Origin: Mycoplasma tullyi
Lineage (GTDB): Bacteria > Bacillota_I > Bacilli_A > Mycoplasmatales > Mycoplasmoidaceae
Assembly: GCF_014068355.1 (NCBI RefSeq)
Contig: NZ_CP059674.1
Coordinates: 744,001 to 808,000, forward strand
Reading direction: 5' to 3'
DNA: 64,000 nt
This document shows, piece after piece, positions 20,681-30,730 of the stretch (its first letter is position 1; every line of letters starts with the position of its first letter). The notes under the pieces are model-generated. The model saw only the letters and a list, made by a program, of their open reading frames with translations, had not been told where the DNA came from and did no database searches. The translations under genes and the position numbers were made by a program.

Positions 20681-22121
20681 TAATGCTTCCTCCATTATTA
20701 TCTAATTCAGTTTCAATTAGATAAGCAGTTTTAATGATGAGATCATCATTAAACTGGTTTGAAACTAAATTTAATCCCACGGTTAGATTATCACGATTCT
20801 TAATCATTGGAATCGTGATAGAAGGATGACCACCAAAGTTAGCGATTGATAAGAAATCATCAATTAAATTAGTGTCAGCTAATCCTTGATTGTGATCTTC
20901 AATACTAGCTGCAAAATTACTTGCACCAAGACTGAATACAACATCGACATCTTTTTTGGATTGTTCAAAATGATCAACGATCATTCTTCGTGCTTTTTGC
21001 GCTTTTTTAAATAATGGTTCGTAGTTTTCAGCTAGCGTAATATAAGCTCCGATTGTAAATCTTCTTTTAATCTGATCACCTAGTAATTTGGTTCTGGCAT
21101 TAATTACTTTTTGTTCGTAATTATCACCATCAACTTTTTCACCAAACGGAATACCTGTTAAGTTTGCATAACAACTATTAGCCTCTGAAAAACTTAAGAT
21201 CTGATAAGTTGGTGAAACTGCTTTTAGTAATTCGATATCAAACTCAAGTTCAACAATCTCAAACTTATTAGTTTTATTTAAGAAATCAATAACCTTTTTT
21301 CATGCAGTTAAGATATCTTCATACATGTAAGGTTCAAGATTCTTATAATAACCTAATCTGATTTTTTTCTCGCCAAGATCTGGTTCTAATAAATGGTTTA
21401 ATAAACCTTTAGAGCGTTTTTGGGAAGTGAAATCTTTAGGATCGAATTGGCTTAATGCGTCAGTAACGATCGCAACATCTGTAACATTTCTTGTAAAGAT
21501 TGCCACATGATCCATAGATGGCGCATAAGGATATACTCCATATCTTGAGATTGATCCATAGGTTGGTTTAAATCCAACAATTCCAACTAAACTTGCTGGA
21601 CGACGAACTGAATCACCTGTATCAGTAGCTACACTAAAAACGACTGAATTGTTTGCCACACTAATAGCACTTCCAGAAGAAGAACCTCCGGGTGCATATT
21701 TTTTAGAAATCGGGTGATGGGTATAACCAAACCCAGAATATAGACCTGTTCCACCAAGACCAAATTCGTCCATATTTACTTTAGCAACCATCAACGCATT
21801 TAAGCTTTCTAAGATCTTGTAAACGGTTGCATCATACGGAGGAGTATAATGTTCAAGAAATCTTGAACCACCAGTAGTAGTTATCCCTTTAGTCGAAATA
21901 TTATCTTTCAAACTATAAGGAATGTAAGCTAACAATGAATTATTAGCCAAATTCTCATCAAAGTTTTTAACTTGCTCATTTACCCCTTGTTCATTTACAT
22001 ATAAATAAGCATTGGTTCAATGATACTTATGAATTAATTTAAGTGAATTATTAACTAACTGATCAGGAGTAATTTCTTTTTTTCTTAGTTGACTATTAAA
22101 CTTTAAGATATCAGATTTCAT
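20673..22121 (-). CDS. gatA: Aspartyl/glutamyl-tRNA amidotransferase subunit A
   Basis: 482 residues from ATG at 22121. GatA is the glutaminase/amidase subunit that supplies ammonia to GatB. The amidase signature is present: catalytic Lys in PYSLKDNI, the Ser cluster GGSSSGSA and cis-Ser/nucleophile region [14 protein letters not shown]. Two TGA tryptophans are used. It is followed by gatB (overlap) and preceded two bases away by the gatC-containing gene, giving the order gatC-gatA-gatB, as in M. genitalium MG098-MG099-MG100. Confidence 0.96.
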
Positions 22122-22123
22122 AG

Positions 22124-23500
22124 TTATACTTTGACAAAGTCTCCTAAAGTTTCTTTAGCGGTTTTTTGGGCAATCTTCTGATCAGATTGATAAATCTCAT
22201 TATCATCCCTTAGTTTGTTTGAACTATTCGAAATCGGATAGTTCATCGCTTTAACATCGTTCGTATCAAGCTTTTCAATCTGTTTAAAATTACTTAAAAT
22301 ATCTTCAAACTCAACTTGAAGTTTTTCAAGTTGATTATCATCTAATTCAAACATCATCAAACGTGATAGTCTTTTTAGATCATCTTTATTAATTTTCATC
22401 TCTCCCCCTTCTTTTCTAGTTGTTCAGTGTTTAACAAACAATGGTGTATTAAGATCCTCAGTCAATTCATCCTCATAGTTGTATTTCATGATTGGTTGGA
22501 TGATCATGATGACTGGAAAGATCACAACAATATCAATCATGAATAATGCTGGGTTGGCAATCAATCTTACTGAGATTCATAATGCGTAAGGTTGACCTGT
22601 GATCTCCTTATCAAAGATTGGTAAGAAGAATAAGTTTACCAATACAGCATTAACTCCAGCTAACACAACTAATGAGCTTAGTGAAGAATATCAGTTTTGC
22701 TTGGCATCAATTGTAATAATATTCTTGTGGTTACAGTGAATCTGTCGTTTGTGCACAAACCCACTTAATGAATAAGCATTACTTGGTGTGGTTAGTTTAT
22801 ATATTAAAAAGGTTATTCAGATAAATGCGATGATGCCGATTCCAAACCCAAGAACGATTCAAGTAAATACTACTGATGATATTCTGGTTTGACTAACCCC
22901 TGGGATTGATAGATCAAACCCACCATTCATTCTGATCTGAGGCATGCTAGTGATTAAAAAGATCGTTAATAAGAAACTAGCAATTACTAACAAGCTTAAA
23001 TAAACTGATAGTGAGAAGTTGCGATATTTGGAATATTTTGATGTTGTTAGTAATGATCGAATCATTCCTGCCAACATCCCTGTTAGGATCGCAACTACGA
23101 AATATCCATAGTGGAAAAAACCAGCTGAAAGCGTTACTGCTAATAGATCAATAATGATCCCTGAGATCATCCCGATAATTGGTCCAAATAATAAGCCTGA
23201 GATCTTAACTAAGATTGTTTCAATTGAAACTCTAGTACCTGGATAGACTCTGAATAAGATAGAAGCCAATCCACCCGTTATTGCACTAATTAATAAGATG
23301 ATCGCTACTGCGATGGCTATAACCATCGCAACGTTAGTCATCCCGATTACGGAAAATCGGGGAATAGTGTAATAACGTTTCTTTCTAAATAGGTAATAAT
23401 ACAACTTCTTAGTTAAAGATAAAACAAGCACCAACCCAACAATGATTGCAAAAACAACCATAGCAAATGAACTTGATGGTTGGATAAATGATTCTTTCAT
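22124..23500 (-). CDS. gatC: ECF S-component-like membrane domain fused to GatC
   Basis: One continuous frame of 458 codons, ATG at 23500 to TAA at 22124, with TGA as Trp. Residues 1-367 are a multispanning membrane domain (about 7-8 spans). It carries features of ECF-transporter S components: VIGMTNVAMVIAIAVAI, then ISGLLFGPIIGMISGIIIDLLA, FHYGYFVVAILTGMLAGMIR and a late VRLIANPALFMIDIVVIFP. Residues 368-458 are a normal GatC, from MKINKDDLKRLSRL through a central DILSNFKQIEKLDTNDV. A GGGGGAG ribosome site sits just before an internal ATG at 22399, so free GatC could also be made. As I recall, M. genitalium MG098 is similarly long. The GatC call is firm; the S-component call is from sequence pattern. 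Confidence 0.82.
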
Positions 23501-23534
23501 AACGCTTTTTGTCTATTTGTTATTATAAATTACA

Positions 23535-24230
23535 TTATTTATTATGTTTAATTCATTGTATGGGTTGTTGATTCTTAGATTTAAGCAACTCATTAATTAA
23601 ATTAAAGTGGTTATTGTTGAAGAATTGTTTGGCACTAAAAAAGCTAGGATGAGCTGATTTTAGTACATGTTTTAAGTCGTAAGGTTCTAGAAACTCCTGG
23701 GCTTTCTTTCCTCATAGTACAAAGATCGGATCAATTTTTTCTTCAAGCAACTTAACAATTAAGAACTTAATCAATTCTTCCCAACCTAGATTTTGATCAC
23801 TTAGTGGGTTTTGCTTTCTTACAGTTAAAATCGTATTGATCAACAAGACACCTTGATTTGCCCAATTTTTTAGAGAATAATCAAAATTATCAAGTTGTTG
23901 TTCATCTAACTTTAGGTTATTACTGAACTCCTTAATAATATTTCTTAACGACACTGGCGGTTTATTATTATCAACACCAAAAGCTAAGCCATTGGCTTTT
24001 TTAATATCAGCATAAGGATCTTGACCAATAATTACAACCTTAGTTTTTTGATAATCAAAAAAGTTGAAGGCATTAAAAATTAATTCCTTTTTAGGAATTA
24101 ATTCATTATCTTCACTTCTAGTTTTAATCAATTGATCTAATCTAGAATAAATTGTTTTGTGCGTAACAAAAAATTGATTGATTAAATCTTTTCAATTAGT
24201 TTTAATCTCACTAATAAGTTGTTCTAACAT
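23535..24230 (-). CDS. ung: Uracil-DNA glycosylase
   Basis: 231 residues from ATG at 24230, which overlaps the stop of the upstream lipoprotein gene (TAATG). It removes uracil from DNA in base-excision repair. The catalytic water-activating motif GQDPYADIKKANGLAFGV is present, as are the central LLINTILTV and the DNA-leucine-loop motif HPSFFSA, so it is family 1 UNG. A TGA Trp occurs at 23712. It stands before the gatC fusion, as MG097 does before MG098. Confidence 0.95.
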
Positions 24231-25894
24231 TAGTTTTGGTTGTTAGTTGGTTGAGGTGTCGTTTCACCATTCATTCCGTTAGTTGATGGATTCATCGTCC
24301 CGCCATTTGTATTATCAGTTGGTTGGGGTTCCATCATGCCGTTCATACCATTAGATGCTGGAGGCATCATTTTACCGTTTGCATTACTATCTGATTGAGG
24401 GGACATACCATCCTTCATTTCATTCATTGAAGGAGACATCATCTCAGTCTTCATGTCAGTAGCTGATGAACTCATCAACGTCTTAATTTGAGGATCGTTG
24501 TTTGGTGGAACTAGATCGATCTTTGAATAATCTTCAACTTGAGTTAATTTATCAAAATATCAGTTGTAATATTTAGCTAAATTCGCACCAAATGCATTAT
24601 TATCAACAACATCATTCTGATTAATAATTCTAAAGTGAGTGTTGCTTAATAAATTAAAGAATAAACCAGTATTTTGACGAATATTACTAATCTGATTAGT
24701 TAATGTATCAGCATTCATATCTTGAGTGTTGATATATTGATCAGCACTTAAAATCTTAGATAAATCAACTAATGAATCATTTCATTCTTGTTTAAAACCA
24801 ATTCTTTGATCTTTTAAATTACCTGATTGATAAACTAAGTTATCAGGATTAGATAAGATTTTTAATGGAATAATGCTATCAATTGCAGTTGGTCTAATTA
24901 CGTAATCAGCTGGATTGGTTGATAACATAGCATTAGTGGTATTACTAGCTCTTTGTTCAACGTTGTATCTTACAACTACACCTAAATCATTAAGCTTTAA
25001 ATTAAATACTGGAGCAGTTAATTGATGTTTATAAATTGATTGGAACTTGTTGGCTAACGCTTGGAATCTTACATCACTAGTTGAAGTAATATAAGAATCT
25101 CTTGTAGGAGCCACATCACTATTTAATCCAACAATATAATAAGCAAATGAGATATTAACATTTGAAAGCACAAATAACTTAGTTAAATAATTTGAAGTAT
25201 TTAACAAGTTATTTGCTTCAATCTCATTAGCTTTTAATTTGTAATCAACGTTGTAAGCACGTGGATCATAAATGCCGTTTTTAGCCGTTAATTCTGGAGT
25301 TAATTCTTTGAATTCAAATTTAATATCAATTGGCGTAAAGATATAATTATCTGTCTCGTTACCAGTTAATAATCCATTTGCCATTGATTCATAGAATGAT
25401 CTAATCAAACCAGCTTGATTATTTTCAGTTGAAAATAAACTAGCTGCTCAGTTATCTAACTTATTAACTTCTAGATAGTTATACAAATTACTAGAATAAT
25501 GAATTGCTGGTAAACTAATTGAATTTAAAAGTGTGATGAATGCTTGATCATAGAACAACTTAAATGTTAGATCAATTGAACTATCATTGTTATTAACAAA
25601 AGTTGGGGTGTCATTGCTATCATATGCTCCTACAGCATATGAAAAATTATTAAAGGTGTTGTTTGGATTAGCATTCATTCCTTGTTGAGGAGCAGGTTGT
25701 CTAATCTCATTTTGATTTCAACCTAAATAAACAACTTCCTTAGCCGAAGTTTTTGGATTTTGGGGATCTTTTAAGACATCTAAAAACTTCGCATAAGTCA
25801 TGTTGTTACGTCTAAAGATAGCAGACGAACATGAACTTAATGCAACCGTACTAGCTAACACTAATGTTGGTATTAATAGGATTTTTTTCTTCAT
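24230..25894 (-). CDS. Lipoprotein with Met/Asn/Pro/Gly-rich C-terminal tail
   Basis: 554 residues from ATG at 25894. Signal peptide MKKKILLIPTLVLASTVALSSC is a clear lipobox with Cys 22. The body has no motif I recognise. The last 80 or so residues are a low-complexity tail rich in Met, Asn, Pro, Ser and Gly, with degenerate repeats of roughly NGMNG(E/M)..PQPT(N/D)N. It sits between dnaB and ung, the place of lipoprotein gene MG095 in M. genitalium, so it may be its homologue. The 3' end overlaps ung by one base pair of the TAATG junction. Surface exposure is predicted; function unknown. Confidence 0.8.
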
Positions 25895-25896
25895 TA

Positions 25897-27516
25897 TTAA
25901 TTTTGATCCTCTAAGAATTTAGAATGCTCTTTATCAAAGACAAACTTAACTTGTCCAGTTGGTCCTGAACGGTTTTTAGCAATATGCATTACGACATCAA
26001 TTTTGTTTTCCACTTCTTGGAAATCTTCTTCATTTTGTCGTTTATTAGGTGTTGAAGAATGAATGAAGATTACGATATCAGCATCTTGTTCAATACTTCC
26101 GCTTTCTCTTAAGTCAGATAAGATCGGAATTGAATCTGTTCCTTTACGTTCTTCAATTCTTCTAGACAATTGCGCAAGCGCAATTACTGGAACGTTATAT
26201 TGTTTAGCAATTCGTTTTAAACTTCCAGAGATATAACCAATTGCTTCGTGTCTCGAACGATTTTTAGTACTATCTAGATCATCTGTACTGATTAATTGTA
26301 AGTAGTCAACAATAATTAATCGAGGTATTTTATTAATACTAGCTAGATAGTTTAAATCGTTATAAATTGTTTTGATTGATGTTTGGGGCGAAGAGTTAAT
26401 GAATAAAGGTAATTGTTTTAATTCATTAATTCCCTTAGCAAAATTATGATAGTTTGTGTGACGTTTGATAAAAACTTCAAGTGCATTTGATAGTTTAAAA
26501 CTAATAGTTGAATGCAAACTACCAAGTCTAGCTAAGATCTCATCTGCATTCATTTCAATTGAATAGAATAAACAGATTTCATCATCTTTGTTCGCATCAA
26601 TATCTTCGTTTTCAGATTCTCTTTGCAGTTTTAATGATCTTAATTCGTTTGCTAAGTTATACAAGATGTTGATCGCAAAAGCAGTTTTACCACGTCCAGG
26701 ACGTGCAGCTATTACTAACAAGTTACCTGGAACTAAACCACTTAAATATTTATCTAAACCAGGATAACCTGTTGAATAAATATTATTGTTCTTATTAATA
26801 ACAAGGTTATTAATTTTTTCTAGAAAATTATCCGCAATTATATCGATCGAATCTAGATCGGTTTGAATCGAACGGTTAACGATTTCGTTAATCCGTTTTT
26901 CAAACTTATTTAATGGCACTAATGGACCATTAAGGTTTTTATTATCAAAGTTAACTTCTTGAGTGAAGTCATAAGATAGATAAAAAACTGATCTAAATTT
27001 ACTGTGCTCAACTAATTGTTTTAAGTATTTAGCAAAGTTTTCTGGACTGATGTTTGAGTTCGCTCTAATATAAGAACAAGATTCATTTAATGAATCTAGT
27101 TCTTTATTTTCTAAAGTGAAGTTTTCATTAATCCAAGATTGAATACTATCAATAGAACCATCAGTTTCACCAAGATATAAATCTGTAGTTAAACACTTAA
27201 AGATGTAACGATTAATCCCAGTGAAATCAGAATCATCTAGAACTCTTCTAGCCATCTCATAACCTTGAATTCGATGAACAAGACAACTTAAAACTAGCAG
27301 TTCTAATCGATAACACTTATAGAAAAATAACTGATTTTTCTTATAAAGTTCACTTTGTGCTGGATTGAAATTAACGATATTTTCATTGTAAATATCGCTA
27401 ATACTTTCAATTTCACTAGCAATAGCCAACTCTTCGTTGGTTATAATGTCAGAATCATCATCACTGTCGGATTCAATTTCATCATCTAATGATTGGTTAA
27501 ATTGATTGATCAACAT
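25897..27516 (-). CDS. dnaB: Replicative DNA helicase DnaB
   Basis: 539 residues, longer than the usual 440-470. The hexameric helicase unwinds DNA at the fork. The N-terminus carries an extra acidic segment (residues about 10-40, DDEIESDSDDDSDIITNEE). The RecA-like core has Walker A AARPGRGKTA, an acidic insertion after LNILYNLA (about ESENEDIDANKDDE), LIIVDYLQLI as Walker B and the DnaB signature SGSLKRIAKQYNVPVIALAQLSR, with SDLRESGSIEQDAD. Operon order rpsF-ssb-rpsR-rplI-dnaB matches M. genitalium MG090-MG094. Confidence 0.96.
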   Translation of the reverse strand: MLINQFNQSLDDEIESDSDDDSDIITNEELAIASEIESISDIYNENIVNFNPAQSELYKKNQLFFYKCYRLELLVLSCLVHRIQGYEMARRVLDDSDFTGINRYIFKCLTTDLYLGETDGSIDSIQSWINENFTLENKELDSLNESCSYIRANSNISPENFAKYLKQLVEHSKFRSVFYLSYDFTQEVNFDNKNLNGPLVPLNKFEKRINEIVNRSIQTDLDSIDIIADNFLEKINNLVINKNNNIYSTGYPGLDKYLSGLVPGNLLVIAARPGRGKTAFAINILYNLANELRSLKLQRESENEDIDANKDDEICLFYSIEMNADEILARLGSLHSTISFKLSNALEVFIKRHTNYHNFAKGINELKQLPLFINSSPQTSIKTIYNDLNYLASINKIPRLIIVDYLQLISTDDLDSTKNRSRHEAIGYISGSLKRIAKQYNVPVIALAQLSRRIEERKGTDSIPILSDLRESGSIEQDADIVIFIHSSTPNKRQNEEDFQEVENKIDVVMHIAKNRSGPTGQVKFVFDKEHSKFLEDQN

Positions 27517-27519
27517 GTA

Positions 27520-27963
27520 TTATTGTGCTTTAGATACTTTAACTAGAATTGTTGATTGAATCCCTTCAAAAATATTAATTTTTACTTGGTGTTCACCAAT
27601 ATCTAGCTTCATTTTGCTATCAAGCATATCTTTGGTAACAAAGATGTGTTTTTTACTTAAATCATCCACAATATGCTTGTAGCCAATTGTTCCAAACGCT
27701 TTATCTTCTTCGTTAGTACGAACGCTGTATTCTAAGACAACGCCTTCAAGTTGTTTAGCTAAATTTTTAGCTTCTAGAGCTAATAAATCATGTTGTTCGT
27801 TACGCTTAACAACTTTAAGATCTAAGCGTTTTTGTCCTCTTTCAGAATATGGTTCTGCTAACTTGTTTTTAAATAAATAGTTTTTTGCATAACCATCTGC
27901 TACATTAACTACGCTGTCGGCTTTACCTAAACTAGGTACATCTTTAAGTAAGATAACTTTCAT
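27520..27963 (-). CDS. rplI: 50S ribosomal protein L9
   Basis: 147 residues. The start [30 protein letters not shown] is the L9 signature; the connecting helix is [19 protein letters not shown] and the C-terminal domain contains FGTIGYKHI. It ends three bases before dnaB begins. A GAGGTG ribosome site lies before the ATG. Confidence 0.97.
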   Translation of the reverse strand: MKVILLKDVPSLGKADSVVNVADGYAKNYLFKNKLAEPYSERGQKRLDLKVVKRNEQHDLLALEAKNLAKQLEGVVLEYSVRTNEEDKAFGTIGYKHIVDDLSKKHIFVTKDMLDSKMKLDIGEHQVKINIFEGIQSTILVKVSKAQ

Positions 27964-27995
27964 ACTATATCACCTCGTAGTTTAATTTTATTAAA

Positions 27996-28322
27996 TTAAT
28001 CTTTAACAAAAGGTAGCAAAGCCATAATTCTAGCTTTTTTGATCGCGTTAGAAACGTGTCTTTGGTGTAAGTTACAGTTACCTGATTGACGTCTAGAAAC
28101 GATCTTAGCGTAAGAGTTTAGGTTCTTTCTTAAAGTGTTAACGTCTTTGTAATCAACTTTTAAGATTCCTTTAGCACAGAAGTGACAAAGTTTTCTTGAA
28201 CGACTTTTGTAAAAAGTTTTTCTTTTAGCTCCATCTACAGAAGGCTTAGCATTAGTTTTTGTAGCTTCTTTCTTGTCGTCACTACTAATGTTGTTTGCTG
28301 GTTGTTTTGTAATATCACTCAT
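27996..28322 (-). CDS. rpsR: 30S ribosomal protein S18
   Basis: 108 residues, about 30 longer than usual at the N-terminus (MSDITKQPANNISSDDKKEA, then Lys/Thr-rich). The S18 core is CHFCAKGILKVDYKDVNTLRKNL, then IVSRRQSGNCNLHQRHVSNAIKKARIMALLPF. CxxC in the core suggests retained metal binding. It lies between ssb and rplI. Confidence 0.96.
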   Translation of the reverse strand: MSDITKQPANNISSDDKKEATKTNAKPSVDGAKRKTFYKSRSRKLCHFCAKGILKVDYKDVNTLRKNLNSYAKIVSRRQSGNCNLHQRHVSNAIKKARIMALLPFVKD

Positions 28323-28362
28323 GGTGTTTTATCCTTAATAAAAATGTTTTGATAATATTTCT

Positions 28363-28980
28363 TTATTTATTTTCGTTCATTCAAGTATCCATATCGATCG
28401 TCATATCATCATCGTCATCATCATCTAATAGACTATGATCTGGTTTGAAATTAGATGGTGTACTGAATTTAGCAAAATCTTTTGGTTCGATCTTTTGAAT
28501 ATCTTCAATATCGTAGTTTTCACGATAGCCTTTGATTTCAGTAGTCGCAGGTGGATCGAACGAGTCATCATTAGAGTAAGAATTATTGTAATTACCATAT
28601 GAAGATGAACCCATTCGATTAAATCTGTTTTCTTTAGGTAATGATCGATATCCCGATTTATTGAATGATAACGGGATTTTTCTAATTCGATCGGTTACGA
28701 TTGATAATCGTAAATATTCACGACCATTTTGACTTACCTGTAATTCAGATTTAAGATGACCTTCTATTGAAACCAGATCACCTTTTTCTAAACTGTTTAA
28801 TGCATAATCAGCATTTTTGTTCCAAACATTAATGCTGAAATGATACGGTTCTCTTGGATACATTTGTTGAGAAAAATCTGCTTGATGAACTATTAACTTT
28901 AATTCGCAACCATAATTGTCGCGATAATCAATCTTAGATGGATCATCAGTTAATATTCCAATGAGAATTACTTTATTCAT
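28363..28980 (-). CDS. ssb: Single-stranded DNA-binding protein
   Basis: 205 residues. The stop is TAA at 28363-28365 after a TGA Trp, so the protein ends DMDTWMNENK. The OB-fold core runs from MNKVILIGILTDDPSK through GDLVSIEGHLKSELQ. The linker is Ser/Asn/Tyr-rich (SSYGNYNNSYSND) and the tail is very acidic (LLDDDDDDDMTID). Bacterial SSBs normally end in an acidic DDDIPF-like tip that recruits partners. Here the acidic block is followed by a non-canonical WMNENK end. Confidence 0.95.
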
Positions 28981-28990
28981 CGCTCTTTAA

Positions 28991-29566
28991 TTAAGCTTGT
29001 TTTTCTACTTTTTGCTTGTTTTCTGGTTGTTTGTTAGAAGCAGGTTTTCTTGTTAAATTAACTTTTCTTAAAACAGGAATCTTTTGTTCTGGTAAATCTT
29101 CACCAAATTTTTCTCTTAAGATCCAAACTTCTCTAGCTCCAGCTTTTTCAACTTTAGAGTTACGTTTGCTTCCTTTAATTTGGAAGTAACCGTTCTCTTG
29201 AACTTGTTTCATGATATCGTTGTATCTTGCTTGTTTTTGTTTAGAAAGCGCAACTTTTTTAGCATTTTGGCTAGCTCTGTAACCAAATTCTTTTTCAGTG
29301 TTAAGAATTAATGTTCTTAAAACATCATTTCTAATACCAGCTAAACGCTTGTATTCGTGAACAGATTTACCATCACTAGTTAAAAATAAATTAAAGTAGT
29401 GAGCTGTTACTTCTTTTTTAATAGGGTATTCTAAAGTTTTTTGCCCTAAGTATTCTTCTGTGATTTCAGTTTTACCAAACACAGCTTTTAATTCATCATT
29501 TACAGACTGTGCTTGATTTTGGTTAAGCTGACCGCTTACCATTAGCATGATTTCATATTTTGCCAT
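28991..29566 (-). CDS. rpsF: 30S ribosomal protein S6
   Basis: 191 residues, nearly twice the usual S6 length. The first 95 residues are the S6 domain (MAKYEIMLMVSG, EYLGQKTLEYPIKKEVTAHYF, EYKRLAGIRNDVLRTLIL). The C-terminal extension is basic and rich in Lys/Gln/Ala. It is first in the rpsF-ssb-rpsR-rplI-dnaB operon. Extended S6 is seen in related mycoplasmas. Confidence 0.95.
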   Translation of the reverse strand: MAKYEIMLMVSGQLNQNQAQSVNDELKAVFGKTEITEEYLGQKTLEYPIKKEVTAHYFNLFLTSDGKSVHEYKRLAGIRNDVLRTLILNTEKEFGYRASQNAKKVALSKQKQARYNDIMKQVQENGYFQIKGSKRNSKVEKAGAREVWILREKFGEDLPEQKIPVLRKVNLTRKPASNKQPENKQKVEKQA

Positions 29567-29746
29567 TTGTTATTTTAATCCTTGGGTATGAAAATTTCGA
29601 CTTATTTATTTTCTGATTAATTAATTAAATTTTAATTACATTAGACAAAGCAAATATGTCTTGTATATTTTACCATTTTTATCTAATTTCAGAACCGCTA
29701 AAAGTTTTTTATAAAATTATTTAAGATTAAATAACAAAGATTAATT
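29567..29746. promoter_or_regulatory. Divergent promoter region between rpsF and asnA
   Basis: This is a 180-base intergenic region. For asnA, TATAAAAT-like sequence at 29711-29717 lies about 30 bases before the ATG. For rpsF, TAAAAT (minus strand, 29667-29672) with a weak TTCTGA 16 bases upstream (29689-29694) is possible. The -35 boxes are poor, as is common in mycoplasmas. Confidence 0.45.
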
Positions 29747-30730
29747 ATGAAGAAATTAACATTGCTGGAAACGGAATTAGCCATCAAATATATAAAGGAT
29801 CTGTTTCAAAATGCATTATCAAATGAACTAAATCTTATAAGAGTGAGTGCTCCTTTAATTGTGTCTCCTAACTCAGGATTAAATGATAATCTAAACGGCT
29901 GAGAAGCTCCAGTTTCATTCACATCAAAAACTAATGGCGTTAGTTCCCAAGTTGTGCAATCTTTAGCAAAATGAAAAAGATATTCAGTTGCTAGATATGA
30001 AATCCCTCTTTATCAAGGTTTATATGCTGATATGAATGCAATTAGAATGGATGAAAACCTTGATGAAACGCATTCGATGTATGTCGATCAATGAGATTGA
30101 GAATTAAGAATAAATGAAAGTGATCGTAATGTCGAATTCCTAAAAAATACCGTTAATAAAGTTTACAAAGTTCTTAAAGATGCACAACAAAAAGTTAACG
30201 AAAAGTACGGTATTTTTGAGCAAAATGATTTGTTACCTGAACAAATTCATTTTATAACTACTCAAGAATTATTAGATCTTTATCCAGATAAAAATCCATC
30301 TGAAAGAGAACAACTTATATGTGAAAAATACAGAGCAGTATTTTTAATGCAAATAGGTAAGAAACTGTCGAATAATCAGGTTCATGATGGTAGATCTCCA
30401 GACTATGATGATTGGTCTCTAAACGGTGATATCTTAGTTTATAACCCTAGATCTAAACAAGCATTAGAATTATCTTCAATGGGAATTCGTGTAAATAAAG
30501 AAGTTTTACTTAAACAATTAGAAGAATCTAATCAAAATCAACGTTTGGAATTAATGTTCCATAAGAAATTAGTTAATGGCGAACTGCACCAAACGATCGG
30601 CGGTGGAATTGGTCAATCTAGATTATGTTACTTCTTCTTACAAAAAGATCACATAGGTGAAGTTCAAGTTTCAAATTGAAGCGATGAAATTATTGCTGAA
30701 GCTAAAGCAAAAGGTATCAAATTACTTTAA
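29747..30730 (+). CDS. asnA: Aspartate-ammonia ligase (asparagine synthetase A)
   Basis: 327 residues from ATG at 29747. It makes asparagine from aspartate and ammonia with ATP and is related to class II aspartyl-tRNA synthetases. Recognisable AsnA features are SGLNDNLNG, GLYADMNAIRMDE, THSMYVDQWDWE, and the C-terminal GGGIGQSRLCYFFLQK. Several TGA tryptophans occur. Length matches the E. coli enzyme (330). Its stop overlaps the stop of convergent nadV. Confidence 0.96.

Noticed and set aside
22124-22399. gatC as a stand-alone gene only
   Set aside because: The frame is open upstream into the membrane domain with no TAA or TAG, so a fusion is annotated; the internal start is kept as an alternative.
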